Below are positions 23,492 to 36,460 of a stretch of 64,000 nucleotides of DNA, one piece after another (position 1 is the stretch's first letter; each line of letters opens with the position of its first letter). The notes beneath the pieces were generated by a model, which saw nothing but the letters and a program-made list of their open reading frames with translations, was not told where the DNA came from and searched no databases. The translations under genes were made by a program, and so were the position numbers. The stretch comes from Magicicada septendecula (Eukaryota; Arthropoda; Insecta; Hemiptera; Cicadidae), in contig CM068369.1 in assembly GCA_034769895.1 (NCBI GenBank), positions 150,201,574-150,265,573 on the forward strand. The letters run 5' to 3'.

Positions 23492-26400
23492 TGAAATAGT
23501 ACAAATTTCGTCTGGTCGATGACTCTCACTGTCAGTGTCATATTCTTAGAGGTTTAAGACAATGTGCTTTATTTATCGTCGCATTTATTATGAGACATTT
23601 TATAAATTCTTCTATATCTGTTCGAACAAAATTAACTATGGCTTGTCGTCTGCAGTGGTTTGAGCTTTATTCGCCAAGACTAAAAATGGAAGTTCATTTC
23701 TTTCTGACGTTATCCGCTGAACACTTCGAAGTGATAAAGATACACTGCCGCTGTTGCTTTTGTGTGTCATTAAACACTTCACTAATAACAGAGGTTCTTT
23801 CGTTTCGTTACTACCTTCTTAAGATAACTGGACGTACTGAAAACTATTTTTTATTTTCCTCTAAAATCAGAGCTAGTAGTTGTAAACATTTAACAATTGC
23901 AAAACACTAAAATAAGAAAAAATTGTAATGGAACGAGCGCTACTTTCTCCTACGCATAATACCTAAATTAGTCTCATATTTGACACGAACGGGATCAATA
24001 TGTGCAGTTTGTGAATCAAAAGTGTTAAAGTAGCAGTTCGACGGGTAAGCCATGTAAGTGGGAGAAGTCGTGCTCCGTTTCAGTTGTGTGCACAAAACAC
24101 AGAGCAGACAGTCGTATCGGTCAACAGTAGCGGTAAACCCATTTGGCCAACGGGTTCGTTGGCAGATAACATCGCACTTTCCGACTCTGGAAACTTGTAA
24201 GGAACTTGTAATCCAAACCGCTTAACCCGGAAAAAGTTACCTGGCCAAATTGTACCAATAATGTACTACGCAGCATAGGCCTAAGTAAAGTGCAACAAAC
24301 ATAATATACAAAAAATTCACACCTGTACGGTCTAAAAACTAATCTCACACATGTGGATCACCTGAATTGAAATCAAGAAGGGTAAGATTTGCTCTGGAAG
24401 TTTTTGCCCTGTGCGTTACAGATCGAATGCCAGTTTTATAATTGTGTGAAAACGAATTATTGCACGCGAAAACGGTTTGTAAAAATGTTACCCACCAGTG
24501 AACTCGTGGTAGTACGAAATCGTACAAGTATAAAGTGATAGTTTCATTTATTTGTTAACTACTTCGATATAAAATTGTTTGCGAATTAATGAAAAACACT
24601 GTCATGAAGTGAAAAATACTGAAAATCAAAAACAGCTATTGTATTTACAAAGCGTGTTGCTACAGACAGTAAAGATCGCTAAAGTAGGCAAATAATTTAT
24701 CGTTTTGTGAAAGGCACGTTGAGCCTCTTGTAACAATCGTTGACAAACACGAGGTGTTTAATCAACCTTTGGGAGATCTGCAATGCTAGGACTACATAAC
24801 CCCAAGTCTGGTGAACCACACTTTTGCTTCACAATTAGATTTTCGAAGAGTGAAAATAGTTCTTTCGCTGGAACCTCTTGTTATCGAGAGGTTCGACAAC
24901 GCTGGATTACTCATACACTTACTAAAGTGCACGAAATCGTCAGGAGAACTACCATGGACACACATACCACGGGTAGAGTAACCTTTAGCATCAGGTGACA
25001 ATGAACTAAATAATTTATCAAAAAAATAAATAAGTAAAATCTGGGATCGTAATGAAACAGAAACAATCTGTGAAAAGGATCAAATGTAAATGCTTGTGTA
25101 AACTGGAAATAGTAACATTATTCTAACTTTTTGTTTGGGAGACTAAAGTAAAAAATTTGACAATAAAATTTAATGTACAAGCTAAGCATTTAAATGGTTT
25201 GGGTGCAAATTGTTATTCTTAGAATAATAGTAATTCTAAACATAGTATTTTTTTGGAAAATATTTGTTATCAGAATTATTAAAATGAATGAAATATTATT
25301 AGTTAAATTATACACTGTTAATTGTCAGGATTCCTTATTGTCTGTCAGGCACTTAATATTAAAATTAATTTTTATGATGCAGTAAATAAATATAAGATTT
25401 ATAATAAATTATTTAAATGATGATTATTACATAGCGTGAGTATAATACATGCTCACTTGTAAGAAGAGCCACATATTTTTTATAATTTTCATTTTTTTAA
25501 ATAAAACTTAATTTTAATATTTTTAAATTCTTCTTTAATATTTCCACTCACGATATTCTCTCTTAACTACCAATTTAATCTTTATGTGACACAACGTTTG
25601 AATGTAGCTCAAATATGCTCAAATCCAAAGTCTGGTTGGGTATGTAAATATATTACAGATACGTCCAACACTCAAACACGCACGCACAAGAACGTTAAGT
25701 CACACACACACAAGTTGCAAGTATACATTTTTCACATACCCCAATAATATTATTTTGTTGTACTTATAAGTAAAGCAGTCATAGAAAAGAGTTTGAAATA
25801 GTGAAAAACAGGAATGGACATGTTTTGTGAAACAAATGTCCAAAGACGAGACGAGACTGAGTGTGTGGGCAATGTATTTTTGTTGGTGTGCATTTAGCCA
25901 ACTGAGACCCGCGTTATACAAGACAGGAACTCCTGCGTCTGTGTCACTGTCTTTTAAATGTCCGGGTATGATAATAATTCCATTTTGTTTAAAACACACT
26001 TTATAAATACACTAGGCATTTGTGGGAGCATTGGTAAACCTGTGACAAGCTTTACAAAAAGTATCACGAGATTACCTCTATCACGAGTACAGCCGAGTTC
26101 ACCATATATGCGTGTACATAAGCCTGTAACGGAGATATAGGAAGTGCATCGTGAACTAAGGGATAATGAGCAATCATAAATTCTTTCATGTATACAAGTC
26201 ATGCGTTTTTTATGTCTAACAAGTTGACATGAAAAAATAATTGGGAGCTGGAGATACAAATGAGGCGGATTTGACGTTGTGCAGGAAAATGCGTTCTAAT
26301 ATATTAGAATATCTAACAGAAAGTAGAATGTTAGAATCTAAATTCTTTTGGTTAAGGTAAATACGAAAATTTAATGAATTTTTGATAAAATAAAATTTAC

Positions 26401-26706
26401 TTGTCCTATAAAATGTAGATAAAATAAGTTTTCCTCAACACGAATTTTTAATTTTTACATACGTCAAAAAATTTACTATTAAATTGTAATTGTTGCAATT
26501 GTTAACAATAAACTGTCTGTTTCTAAGCAATTGAAAGAAACTAATGAGTGTATTTATTTTAATTCAAATTGTCAACGATTACAGACGTATTCCGTTGGTG
26601 TCTCTGCAAATAAATCATCTCGCGGAATGTTTACCCATTGTGAAATGCTCGAGGTATACGGGGGTTTTTCCTGTTTTGATTGCTACGATTAGGGGACACA
26701 CGGCCT
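23489..26706. other. Stretch without recognisable gene
   Basis: Between about 23.5 and 25.0 kb the composition is more balanced and several short frames exist (for example 23590-23910 + and 24783-24998 +). None has a recognisable motif, and they overlap on both strands. From 25.0 kb the DNA returns to AT-rich. TAGGCCTA lies at 24276-24283. Confidence 0.45.
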
Positions 26707-26965
26707 GCGTTGCAGTCTGCGTGTTGGGGGTCAGCGCGAGCGCGCGCGGCTTGCATTAACTCCAACACGTACTCTGGTACGCGCAAGCATGTGTCGCCCA
26801 CGCGTACAGACTAACACCGCACCGCTCGAGCCGATTTGTCCCGCGTTACAGTCTGCGTGTTGTGGTTCAGTGTGAGCGCGCGCGGCTTGCATTGACTCCA
26901 ACACGCACTCTGACACGCGCGCGCGCATGTTGCGCTCGCGGTGCACACACATGCTTTGTTGTTTT
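26707..26965. repeat. CpG-rich tandem duplication, unit about 136 bp
   Basis: Two direct copies begin at 26707 and 26843. Both share CAGTCTGCGTGTTG, GAGCGCGCGCGGCTTGCATT and ACTCCAACACG in order, with scattered differences. The segment is GC- and CpG-rich with CG runs near both copies and stands out sharply from the AT-rich flanks. No frame has a recognisable domain. It could be a local CpG island, a promoter-like element or part of a transposon end. Confidence 0.8.
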
Positions 26966-29605
26966 GATCGTGCCACTCAGAATAGTAAAACTTTCCAACC
27001 TGAGTATTTATGCATTGGGCAAATACAACCAGGGTTGAATTTATTGCAGAGACACTACATCAAAACACTACTATGCAGTCACATATCCTCAAACAAATGT
27101 ATGAATGAGTAGCAGCGTTATAACTGTAAAGTACAGAATGAGTGCCTAGGACTGCTATAATGTAAAAATTAGTGTAGACATAGCAGAAACGAAAAGTAGA
27201 ATAGTTTGTGTTAAAAATTTTCGGGCGTTTTTACACTAAATCCACACATTTCGTTCATCTGTCATTAAACTGTCTATGTAATAATGAGTATACTCAATGT
27301 GGTCGAGCAAACCTGAATAGCACCTACTGACGCGTATACAGTGCAAAGGCTTATTAACCGATGACAAACTACGAGTGATATTTTATGATCTGATCTTGAA
27401 GCATAGGCTTTGAACGCGTCAGCTATATTTTAAAAAGAAGCCACAAGGCAGATTGAAAAAGGGTACTTTGTCTATCTTAGTTAGGCCTACTCGTTCATAA
27501 TTTTCAAGTACGTTATCAGTAGCCACTTCCAATAATAATCCCATGGTTGTTACTACAGTAGCTTTACACCTTTCTCCTCTCCGCTCACTCACCCTCTGTC
27601 TGTCGTCTATCTGTCTCTCTGTCTCTTTCTCTGTCTCTCTCTATCTCTCTCCCTCCCTCTCCCTCCCTCTCTTTCTGTCTCTCCCTCTCTCTCACTCTCT
27701 CTCTCTCTCTCCCCCCTCTATCTCTGTCACTCATCTCTCAAAAACCACCATCTCTTACACTAATTACGGAAAGTTGAAATGTACTTTGTTGGAAAGGTTG
27801 AAGGAAAGGGTACGTACGAGATGAACATACATCCGCAACGTCGTGAATGTAAAGATGCCGTAAGGCGAGACAAAAGGCATTTGTGAAGCGTATGCCAGTG
27901 GAAAGTATTAGTTAAGCGTCTCCGTGAAGCCTGGGTCACCGAGAAACTTTAAAATACTCTTTGATACCTTTCAAATACCTTTCAAATCCAAAATCCAAAT
28001 CGCCTAAGCTCTAAATCTACTTTATACAGTACTTTATTGCTTTGTACATTGGGTAAGCACTGAAGAGCAAACTCTATTTTTTGACATCCCATTTGTCTTG
28101 GGTTAGACCACAGCGGATTTCTGACTAAATAAAGCAAAAGAGAGCAGATATCAAATTCCGGTCTTGAAAAATGTGAAGAATATTTTGTTTTTGTACGACT
28201 AAAAATGGTGTGGTTTCGGAAGAAAAAATTGACACTTCAGTTTTTGCTTCATTACAAATAACGATTTATTAAAACTTTTTTGATAGATAAATCAATCGAC
28301 TTGTATCGACTGAAAAAATTAATTGACCGCAAATTTTAATTGACGGATTTCTTAGAAAAGAAAGAGAAAGAAAAAGCGAACACAGCAGCAGAACTTCCGA
28401 GATTTTTTTACAAACGCTCACGCAAAGTTACTGAACTAAGAAACAATTAATAGCGATAGTTAAAGTCGGACAACGACTCGGTGTCATTCAGATTAATCAT
28501 CAACTACGCACTACGCAGTGAAGTCTGCTAACTTATAGTACTTAACGTACATACTTTGTACGCTAATGTTGATTTAAAAAATCAACGAAGACACCGAATG
28601 CCATGCCAGTTTTGAATGGGTTAACGGTGTCAAGGCCAGTTAAAATATCGATTTTCTCAAAACTCGATACAGGCTATAAATAAATAAGTAAAAATTAATG
28701 CTACAATTCCAATAATACAATAAAGTAGTAGTAGTAGTAGCGTACTACTACTTTTTCACATCGTAATACATGGATAAAATCGCATATTAAAAACATAGAA
28801 AGTGTACTGCAGGAAAGGATAAAGGTACAGTTCCGATGCCGCTAAATAGCATTTGTTTATTTAATTGTTACTATAGTAATTAAGTCTAGTCTCCATGGTG
28901 TTGTTGACATCTTTATACACGTGAACAAAAGGGCATAATCAAAAAGGCATAAGTCGTGCAAACGGGGCAGAATATCAAGTTCCATGTTAAGCTATGTTTT
29001 TCACTTTGTGTCAAAGGTTATCTGTACAAAATTTGGTGGCAATCGGTGTAACGACGTGGTTTTGTATTCAATACAAATAAATCCTCAGACTTTGAGTTTT
29101 ATTTATATAGATTTAAATTGTACGGAGCAATGTACATTGTACATTTTAAATTCTGTAAACCGAGCAATTCTATAGAGGAACTGCTGATCAACGCGTATAT
29201 AGACACAAAATGAGTGCAAATTACAAAAATAATAACTTAATCATTTTAGAAAAAAATTAATTTCGTTGTTAATTAATACATGAGAAATTAATTTGTTTGT
29301 ACTGAACGAGCAAAAAATTACGAATCATATGCAACAACTGCTTTGTATATCAAAGCACTTATTAGTGCTAAAACAGATATAAGAGCGATTTGTTAAAACC
29401 GACGCTTATGCAGAAAGTAACTAAATTTGACAAGCCAGGAATGGCATCCATCAAACTCAGACCTGTTGACTTACACCACACTATAAATACTACGAACAAT
29501 TTTCAGCAAGGCAGAGAGACTTTGGTGATGACGACGGTATGGCTATGTGACTGCGTATCGACATGCAAGCGCCAGAACCGTCGCCATCACCATCATCCAG
29601 TGAGC

Positions 29606-29636
<31 letters not shown>

Positions 29637-30353
29637 CGATAACGACACCGCAATAACTATAACGTTTGAAATCAGGTGACAATTCAACAATCATTTTATA
29701 AAATAAGAAAAAAGGGACATGATATGAAAATTCGTATATAGGCCTATTGTAAAAAAATTAAATAATTATTTATTAAAATGTATGATTTTTTCTATTTGTT
29801 TTCTTATTAATTAAAATGGATGGGCACTAATTAATGTCTATTGAACTGAGAGCAATTTTATTTATAATTAAAATACTACTGGTTAAATTTACCTTTTATG
29901 TCATAAATATTTCTTACTTATTTACAACATTAAATTAAATGCCAGACACCCAAGTAGCTAAAACATTTATTTCACAGTTATGTTCATGCATGTTTTATGT
30001 TTGTGCTTTTATATAATTTAAATGTGATTTGTAATGTGTGTAATGTCTTCATGCTTTGTAAACAGCTTCTTAAAGAAGAGTATACTTAAATTTATATTTA
30101 CGATATTTAAGTTTTCCAAATAAATTTTAATAAATCAATATTTTTTAAGGTATTTAATTATGTATTTTATGATTACTCTCCTCTCTAATCACAAGAAGAT
30201 TTCCTATGCAACATTTAATATTAAACCTAGCGTGTACAAAATATACGACCAAGCCGGTAATTAATATGCTATAGAGCGTTCGGAATTAACAATTAAATGT
30301 CTTTACATGACTGTATTTCTTAATGACCCAAGCTCGCACTAGATATATCAGCT
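26966..30353. other. Stretch without recognisable gene
   Basis: It contains a CT-rich tract at 27.6 kb, a short (TAG)n with an inverted TACTACTAC partner at 28725-28752 and a CA tract at about 29607-29635. TAGGCCTA lies at 27482-27489 and 29739-29746. No coding or RNA gene was recognised. Confidence 0.5.
27570..27735 (+). repeat. Polypyrimidine (CT/CTGT)n tract
   Basis: Imperfect TCTCTC, TCTGTC and CCTCCCTC runs make nearly pure C+T on the + strand. The Ser/Leu-rich frame over it comes from the repeat. Confidence 0.92.
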
Positions 30354-31560
30354 CTAATAGGTAAGTATTTTACTTTTTGTATGTTTATCTCCGAGTCCCA
30401 GTTTGTGTACTTTTCTCTTGGTATCTATTGTGGAGGTTCCTTGCCATTTGAAAAAAGTCGCCTGCTCATCCACAAACTGCAGAGTGTAGAAACACACTCC
30501 TCCAAAGCCTGTTTTTACACCTTTTCCACGTTTGTAATGCTTTTGCGACATACATTTTAAAAACAGTAGGTGATATCCAATATCCTTGCGAATAACCTTT
30601 CTAACAACAAATTCTTTGGGAAGTTCACTTTCTAACATTATTTTGAACCTAGATGTATCATACAAATTTCTGAAACCATTAATCTACATTTATTTGATGT
30701 TCCTGCTGCCCATAACTTGAAGACCGGTACGGTGTCATGAGCTTTGTGAAGATCTGTAAATATCAGACGAGTTTCTTGATTACTGTTCACATTTTCCCAG
30801 TTGCTTTAAACAAACCACCTTGTCGGTACATGTCCTTCAAACTCAAAATCCACTTTGCTCTTCTTCCTTATTTTCCCCACTCCACTTCTATTATATGTTT
30901 TAGAGTTCTTCCATATACCCGACTTCATGTGGTGGTCACTAATATTTCTCTATAACTTGAACAGATCTTTTAATGAATAGTTAAGATATAACCCATTTTC
31001 CAATCCTCGGGTATGATATGTTTATTCAGCTATTTATTTATTATGTAAGTCAACATACTGTAAGTTTATCGGTACCGCACTTAAGAAGTTCCGTACCACA
31101 CTAATCTCTTCTGGGCAAGGAGTTTGTCTATAACATCCTCTACCATAATATTATGTCCTGCCTAACAACTACATACTCTACAATTTAAATTTTTTGGTAT
31201 TCTGTAAACCTACCAATGTATATTTAAGTAGTTCTCTATGTTTGACAAATTCATTTGGAATTTTAATACCATTGCTTTCTCGTGTCTCCAATATGATCTC
31301 CTCATTATCATTTATATTGTCTTCTCCATATGGGCCCACTACACCATTTTTTATGTTTCTCCGTCTTCTACTATTAAAGTCTCTCATTATTATTATCTCT
31401 CCTGTCCTTCCAAGTAAAATGTCATTAATATTCTTAAAGCACACATATTTCATTATACGTACTCCATTATCAGGTACTCGATATACAAATACTATGGTTA
31501 CTTGTTGTTTCGTGACAGATAGATTTACCGTTATTAATTTTTCATCAATTGTCTCATAAT
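30354..31560 (-). mobile_element. LINE relic with endonuclease and RT fragments
   Basis: The minus strand holds an APE-type endonuclease segment at 31178-31560: INDILLGRTGEIIIMRDFNS, NGVVGPYGEDNINDN and RESNGIKI, where RDFNS stands in for the family GDFN motif. At about 30720-31000 follow decayed RT motifs (IPEDWKM; NQETRLIFTDLHKAHDTVP). At 30354-30665 is the palm, with LYTLQFADD changed to FYTLQFVDEQ: FADD became FVDE at 30465-30476, so the catalytic pair is damaged. Stops and shifts are frequent. The domain style matches the LINE at 33.1-34.3 kb, and the two may be sister insertions. No target duplication was identified. Confidence 0.8.
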
Positions 31561-31952
31561 CTATAATTCTATTTTGATGTTTTATATAAACAATAATAGA
31601 TACCTACCTATTTGCTTGCTATGTTTGGAAAATCCAATAAATAAACTGATACATTTTCTCACCATTTTTATTCCATTTCCTTTTTCCATTGTTTCAGGTA
31701 AGATAAAAACTTTCCTTAAAAATAAATTGAAAAAGAATTTCCCTTACTTAAAATATTGCCATTAAAACACATTGTGTTTCCTAAAGGTTGTGAAGTAGAG
31801 TTTCACAGATCTGCAATATATTCAACAACGTTCTGAGCCCATCATAAATATACATGATTTTATAGGGTAACCACTCGGTCACGAAATTACAGAAACCCCA
31901 CTCGCTTACCAACACAGAAATAGTCTGTGTGTCTACAAATATATGTGTGCGC

Positions 31953-31990
<38 letters not shown>

Positions 31991-32910
31991 GAATGAAAGA
32001 ATATGGATATATTATATTACCACTGAGAAAACGATCCTAAATAATGCGAAAATCGTATTTCCGGAACAGGATCTTATTAGCCCCCATGTCTGTGATACAT
32101 AATTTATTATGATAATTTATCAAGATTTGTGTATAGTGTAAAGCGCCTCTACAGGGTTCCCTTGTGACTATTTGTTGAATTTATTGACGAAATATGATTC
32201 CATGACTGAAGCCTTGTTTCCCTGGTATGAAACATTTTTTGTGTCTCGCGTGCAGCATATAATAAAGTTAGGAAAGGTATTTAACCTATTCCATATGTCC
32301 ATATGAGTGTGTTATTTAAACAGAAAAAATGTAAACCAACAAAACACTTTGTTCACACGTCACGACAGTAGGAAACCACAGTTCTATAACCAAGACTTTG
32401 TCACCCCACATGAATTATCATACGCAATTGTGATGATCTGCTGCGGTAGAGAAACCAATATGATTAGTCTTTTATATGATTAGTAGAGCTTTCGTCTTGA
32501 TACTCACACATTTTGTTATTGATTAAACTCTCAGAGTTCCGTCAATGGATATCAAACTTCAGGTACGACGATTCTCGTAAAATTTGAAGAAACCTGTACT
32601 GCCTAATGATTTCTTCACTTAAGTTTGTAGTCTCCTTATTACTAATAAAACAATATTAAATGAGGGCATAAATTATTGCTTCAGACTTCATGAAGGACTA
32701 TCGGTTATTTCAAGCTCTGGAAAAAGTGCGATCTAAGCACAAAATAAACGTGTATTTTATGTGTTTCACATACACACAAATGATACTTATTTACTATAGT
32801 ACACACACAACTATACTTATTTACATACGTAATATACACACAAATGTAGAAAATAATAATCAGTATGGTTTATAGTTCTATCGCAAGTCAGATTTAGCAA
32901 AACAATACAC

Positions 32911-32911
<1 letters not shown>
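31561..32911. other. Unassigned AT-rich stretch
   Basis: No gene was recognised. A (TG)n(TA)n compound microsatellite lies at about 31941-31990. Confidence 0.5.
31941..31990. repeat. (TG)n(TA)n compound microsatellite
   Basis: TGTGTGCGCGTGTG runs into an uninterrupted TA tract. Confidence 0.95.
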
Positions 32912-32963
<52 letters not shown>

Positions 32964-32964
32964 C

Positions 32965-33009
<45 letters not shown>

Positions 33010-33016
33010 CAGTAGC

Positions 33017-33082
<66 letters not shown>
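32912..33082. repeat. (TAG)n trinucleotide microsatellite, LINE tail
   Basis: About 56 TAG units with a few AGC and ACT interruptions. On the minus strand it is (CTA)n, beginning immediately after the 3' coding end of the LINE at 33083. It is therefore likely derived from, or expanded out of, the LINE's simple-repeat tail. Poly-Leu, poly-Tyr and poly-Thr frames through it are artefacts. Confidence 0.9.
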
Positions 33083-34320
33083 CTTCTTCTGACATGGAAT
33101 AAGCGGAGGATCGCCTGTTCCGGTCCCAAAGGAAACAAACCACTCCAGCAACGCTTTCTAGGTCTTCCGGTACTTCTTTGTCCAACATCTTTGTTCCTGT
33201 ACTTCGTGAGGCAACCTGTCATCTGGGATTCTATTCAGATAAGCAATCCACCATCTTTGGTTTCTGCAATACGATCTTGAATATTTAAAATGTTCAACGC
33301 TTTGTACATGTTTTCATTGTGGTGTCTACCTCCGATGTCCGTATGCTCCGCAGTTGTTTCTTCACTGGGACCAAGTTCAAGAACTACACAAAAAGACTGT
33401 TAGAGCCACCACATTATAAAAACTTAGTCGAGTCTCTGCCCTTGTTTTCCTCAAAAACGCTTGACGAATTATTCCACTTATTGACTGAAATTAAGCCAAC
33501 TTATGACCCACATCATTATCCACGATATAAGTGATTTCACAACCAAGTTAGCGGAAATGTTGCACCTGCTCTGTACTCTTATTATCCAGTACGGTCTTGA
33601 TTCCCAAGTTATATTTGCCCATTAAAGCCACTGGTTTTGTTTTCTGCACAGAAATTTTCATGTTGTAACTTGAACAGACCTACCGTAACTGAAATATCGA
33701 ATTTTGGATCTCATGTTCATTGTTTCGGATGATTACTTGATCATCCGCAAACAGCAAGGTATTTTTATTCCTGGATCCACTCTGTAACTGCGCCATCAAA
33801 ATGTATACTAAAAACGTTGGAGACTTGCCAGAGCGTTGGCACACTCTCAGATTAATGTAAATCTCTTTTATGAAATCCTCTCCTACAGACAATACTATCC
33901 TTGTATGATTCTTTACAGCATCCTTTATAATACTATCTTAAGATCTGTATAACGTTTATAAAATGTTTAGGATCACCTTCCTTACACTCAGTGCCCCCTA
34001 GAATGGGTCTGTTAAATTTATCGCACGCTTTTACATAGTTAGTGAACGAACGATGTGTCTCGAAATAAAATTTTATTTTTTTATCAATCAATATTTTTAA
34101 AGAGACTACGTTATCAATTCATCCTGCCTGTTCGTCAAGAAGTAAAGCATTCGAGATAGGGCAAAATCTTTTTTCACTAATTTTTCCATATAAATAGTAA
34201 GTTGTATTGATAGCTTAACTCTATAATTTGATAGCACAGTTCTATCGCCTTGCTCAAGACCAGAAATAGCCTTGGGCCATCCGGGTTCATGCTCTTCATT
34301 AAGCACAGCTCTTCTTATCC
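33083..34320 (-). mobile_element. LINE relic with RT core (FADD intact) and C-terminus
   Basis: Reading the minus strand from 34.3 kb down: GDRTVLSNYR (RT fingers, 34106-34306), LRVCQRSGKSPTFLVYILM, then NKNTLLFADDQVIIRNNE with an intact FADD at 33740-33751. KISVQKTKPVALMGKYN (about 33640) and LGCEITY follow. LNILNIQDRIAETKD (about 33290) precedes the C-terminal YLNRIPDDRLPHEV and GRPRKRCW motifs at 33100-33240. These are the standard landmarks of arthropod endonuclease-reverse transcriptase LINEs. Stops and frameshifts occur throughout. The element ends in the (CTA)n tract; its 5' end is lost near 34.3 kb. Confidence 0.87.
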
Positions 34321-34417
34321 AGCAAATGTAGCAATCTAATCATAAATACGTATTCAACCAGAGGATTTTAGCAACTTTCACTTTATCCCATCCAGTCGAG
34401 CTGCTTTTCAGTTATTT

Positions 34418-34420
<3 letters not shown>

Positions 34421-34471
<51 letters not shown>

Positions 34472-34506
34472 TTAATAATAAGCATAATAATAATAATAAT
34501 AATAAC
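34421..34506. repeat. (AAT)n trinucleotide microsatellite
   Basis: About 28 AAT units with minor interruptions (ATT, AGC). Confidence 0.95.
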
Positions 34507-36194
34507 AGAAGCAAATGTGGAAACACAAATTTAGTCCTTAATTCTTACATATTAGTGCTTATCATATGTCACTAACAAGATAGCACAGTTGTTACATAAA
34601 ATAATTACTGTTTATCTGAATACGATCTGAAAACGAACGTTGTTACGCTATGGTTACCATGGTTACAAACACTACACAAACATAGTATTGAAAATTGGCA
34701 AAATGTTTACATTAACTGTGATGAGACCTATAGGTTAAGCTACCTTAGGAAACAGTTGCTCAGAATATTACCGCAGTAATTAAATCCTATGTGCGCCAAT
34801 CTAAAAACAAGTTTTGCGGCTTTACACTCAACACGAGACTTTTAATATAAATGTAAATTATATTTTCAATTATTACTTTCGACAACAGACGGACTCGAGG
34901 CGATAACCGTAGTTAGAAAATCCGTAAAGCGTATTTTCTACAGAATCAAATATAATTATCTTCTATGCCTCACTGAAATCTACCATTGCAGCCCTACTTT
35001 ATACTACGACAATTACTTCCTATGAGTTTTAATTCCAAGTATGTTTCTGTCTTCTCTTACTTCGTTCTTAATATGTTTTGTTACTCGTAGAAACTGTTAC
35101 CAAAGAGAATGTTAAGCATTGTCTGTTTACAGAATAATTGATTTCTCCTAAAACAGATTCGGTAGTTATAAAAACGGTTTCCTTTTATTCTAATGGTAAC
35201 CTGAGACGATTGAACCTATGTAAAAGTCAATAGAAGGCTGAATTGTGTTTAAAGATTAGTTAAAATAATCAACTAGTAACACAGTTTAAAACAACAAACA
35301 CCATACGTTTAAAACCGTGTTAATTATTTTTCAGAAATTAACAGATAATTCCAACATCTGTTGTAAAGTTTGTAGCATCTGCTTTATAAGATAACACAAA
35401 TTATTTTCTGTAATAAAATCTAACGTAATACCAACATTTTTATGTTCCTTCAATATATTTTGCAGTTTATTTTACAGACTCTTCCTAACAAGTTTAATAC
35501 AATACATTACATTTTACTACATAATATTTTATGACATTGGTATTTGGCTTTCCATCATGAAACACGTGTAACTGTGTAGCCTATAGTGTTGCTTATGTGC
35601 ATGTGTGTGTGTGCGCGCGCGCGCGAGTGTGTATGTAGACTGACTTAACTACTGGTTGATTTCAATTCATAAATTAGATATTTCTCTCTGCCAGCGTCTG
35701 AAGGAGTAACACAGAGTAACAAATATCATTGTCGATAACATACCACGTAAACCAGCTACAACTGTTATTGGGAAAATATGTGCGTAAACAATGTCGTGTC
35801 TATAAAATGTGTAATGTTCTTGAATAATATGTGTCTTTGTGACAGACTATGCGACGTCACGTAACATACTAGATATTACTACTTACATACCAGTTACTGA
35901 TATGCTTGATCGTATGTAATTCGTTACCACATAATTTTAAAGACGATTTTATTGGATATTTTTATACACTTCTTGATTAGATTAAAATTAAAGTTCATAT
36001 TTAGTTAAATCTCTTAGCAGTGGACCTTAATAACAAGTGCATAATTTAACATTTAAACTTTATTTGATGTTAAAAGAAAGTAAGTTTTATGCCCTCTGTC
36101 AGTAGTGTTAAAACGTGCTGGGATGTTAGACGGTTTCTTTGTCAAAAATTTCGGTAGTCCGAAACGTCTATAATTAGTATCAGACGTTTATAGA
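34507..36194. other. Unassigned AT-rich stretch
   Basis: No gene was recognised. A TG/CG alternating tract with Z-DNA potential lies at 35601-35632. Confidence 0.5.
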
Positions 36195-36460
36195 GGTTGA
36201 AATACGATTTCCTAGGCACGTGGCAGGGCAAAGGCTACTTTCCGTGACAGATATGCAGCAGGAATCGAATATTATGAGTACACTCCACAGGATTGCCCAG
36301 TATGGGCTGAATTGGGAGGATAATCTTTGCTGACTGTCGCATCCCCAAACAACTATGGAACTACAAGCCGACTGGACGGAGAGGTGTGGGATGTCTGAGG
36401 AAGCGCTGGAGTGACCCGATCTAGACTTGAGACCGGAAAAAATCATCCTTAGTTTCATCC
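36195..36460 (+). mobile_element. LINE 3'-terminal fragment
   Basis: The + strand reads VEIRFPRHVAGQRLLSVTD, then LHRIAQYGLNWEDNLC, and in another frame RIPKQLWNYKPTGRRGVG, C-L-R-K-R-W-S-D. This is the C-terminal LRxVAG, W..HL.RM, P..NYKPTGRR.VGRPRKRW region of endonuclease-RT LINEs, with one frameshift near 36330. The fragment is followed by an ATGATAATGATGATG run, another simple-repeat tail. Confidence 0.82.

Noticed and set aside
24121..24998. Cluster of short frames on both strands at balanced composition
   Set aside because: They have no recognisable motif, overlap each other on opposite strands, and lack consistent splice structure.
26731..26976. 81-residue Arg/Ala-rich minus-strand frame
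   Set aside because: It lies in the CpG-rich duplication and its composition follows from GC-rich repeats; no motif.
27543..27824. Ser/Leu-rich plus-strand frame resembling a membrane protein
   Set aside because: It is polypyrimidine tract translation.
28725..28752. (TAG)n followed by TACTACTAC as a terminator-like hairpin
   Set aside because: It is a short microsatellite with local inversion; no adjacent transcript is evident.
32878..33222. Poly-Leu, poly-Tyr and poly-Thr open frames over the (TAG)n tract
   Set aside because: They are translation of a trinucleotide microsatellite. Only the LINE C-terminal residues at the high-coordinate end are real homology.
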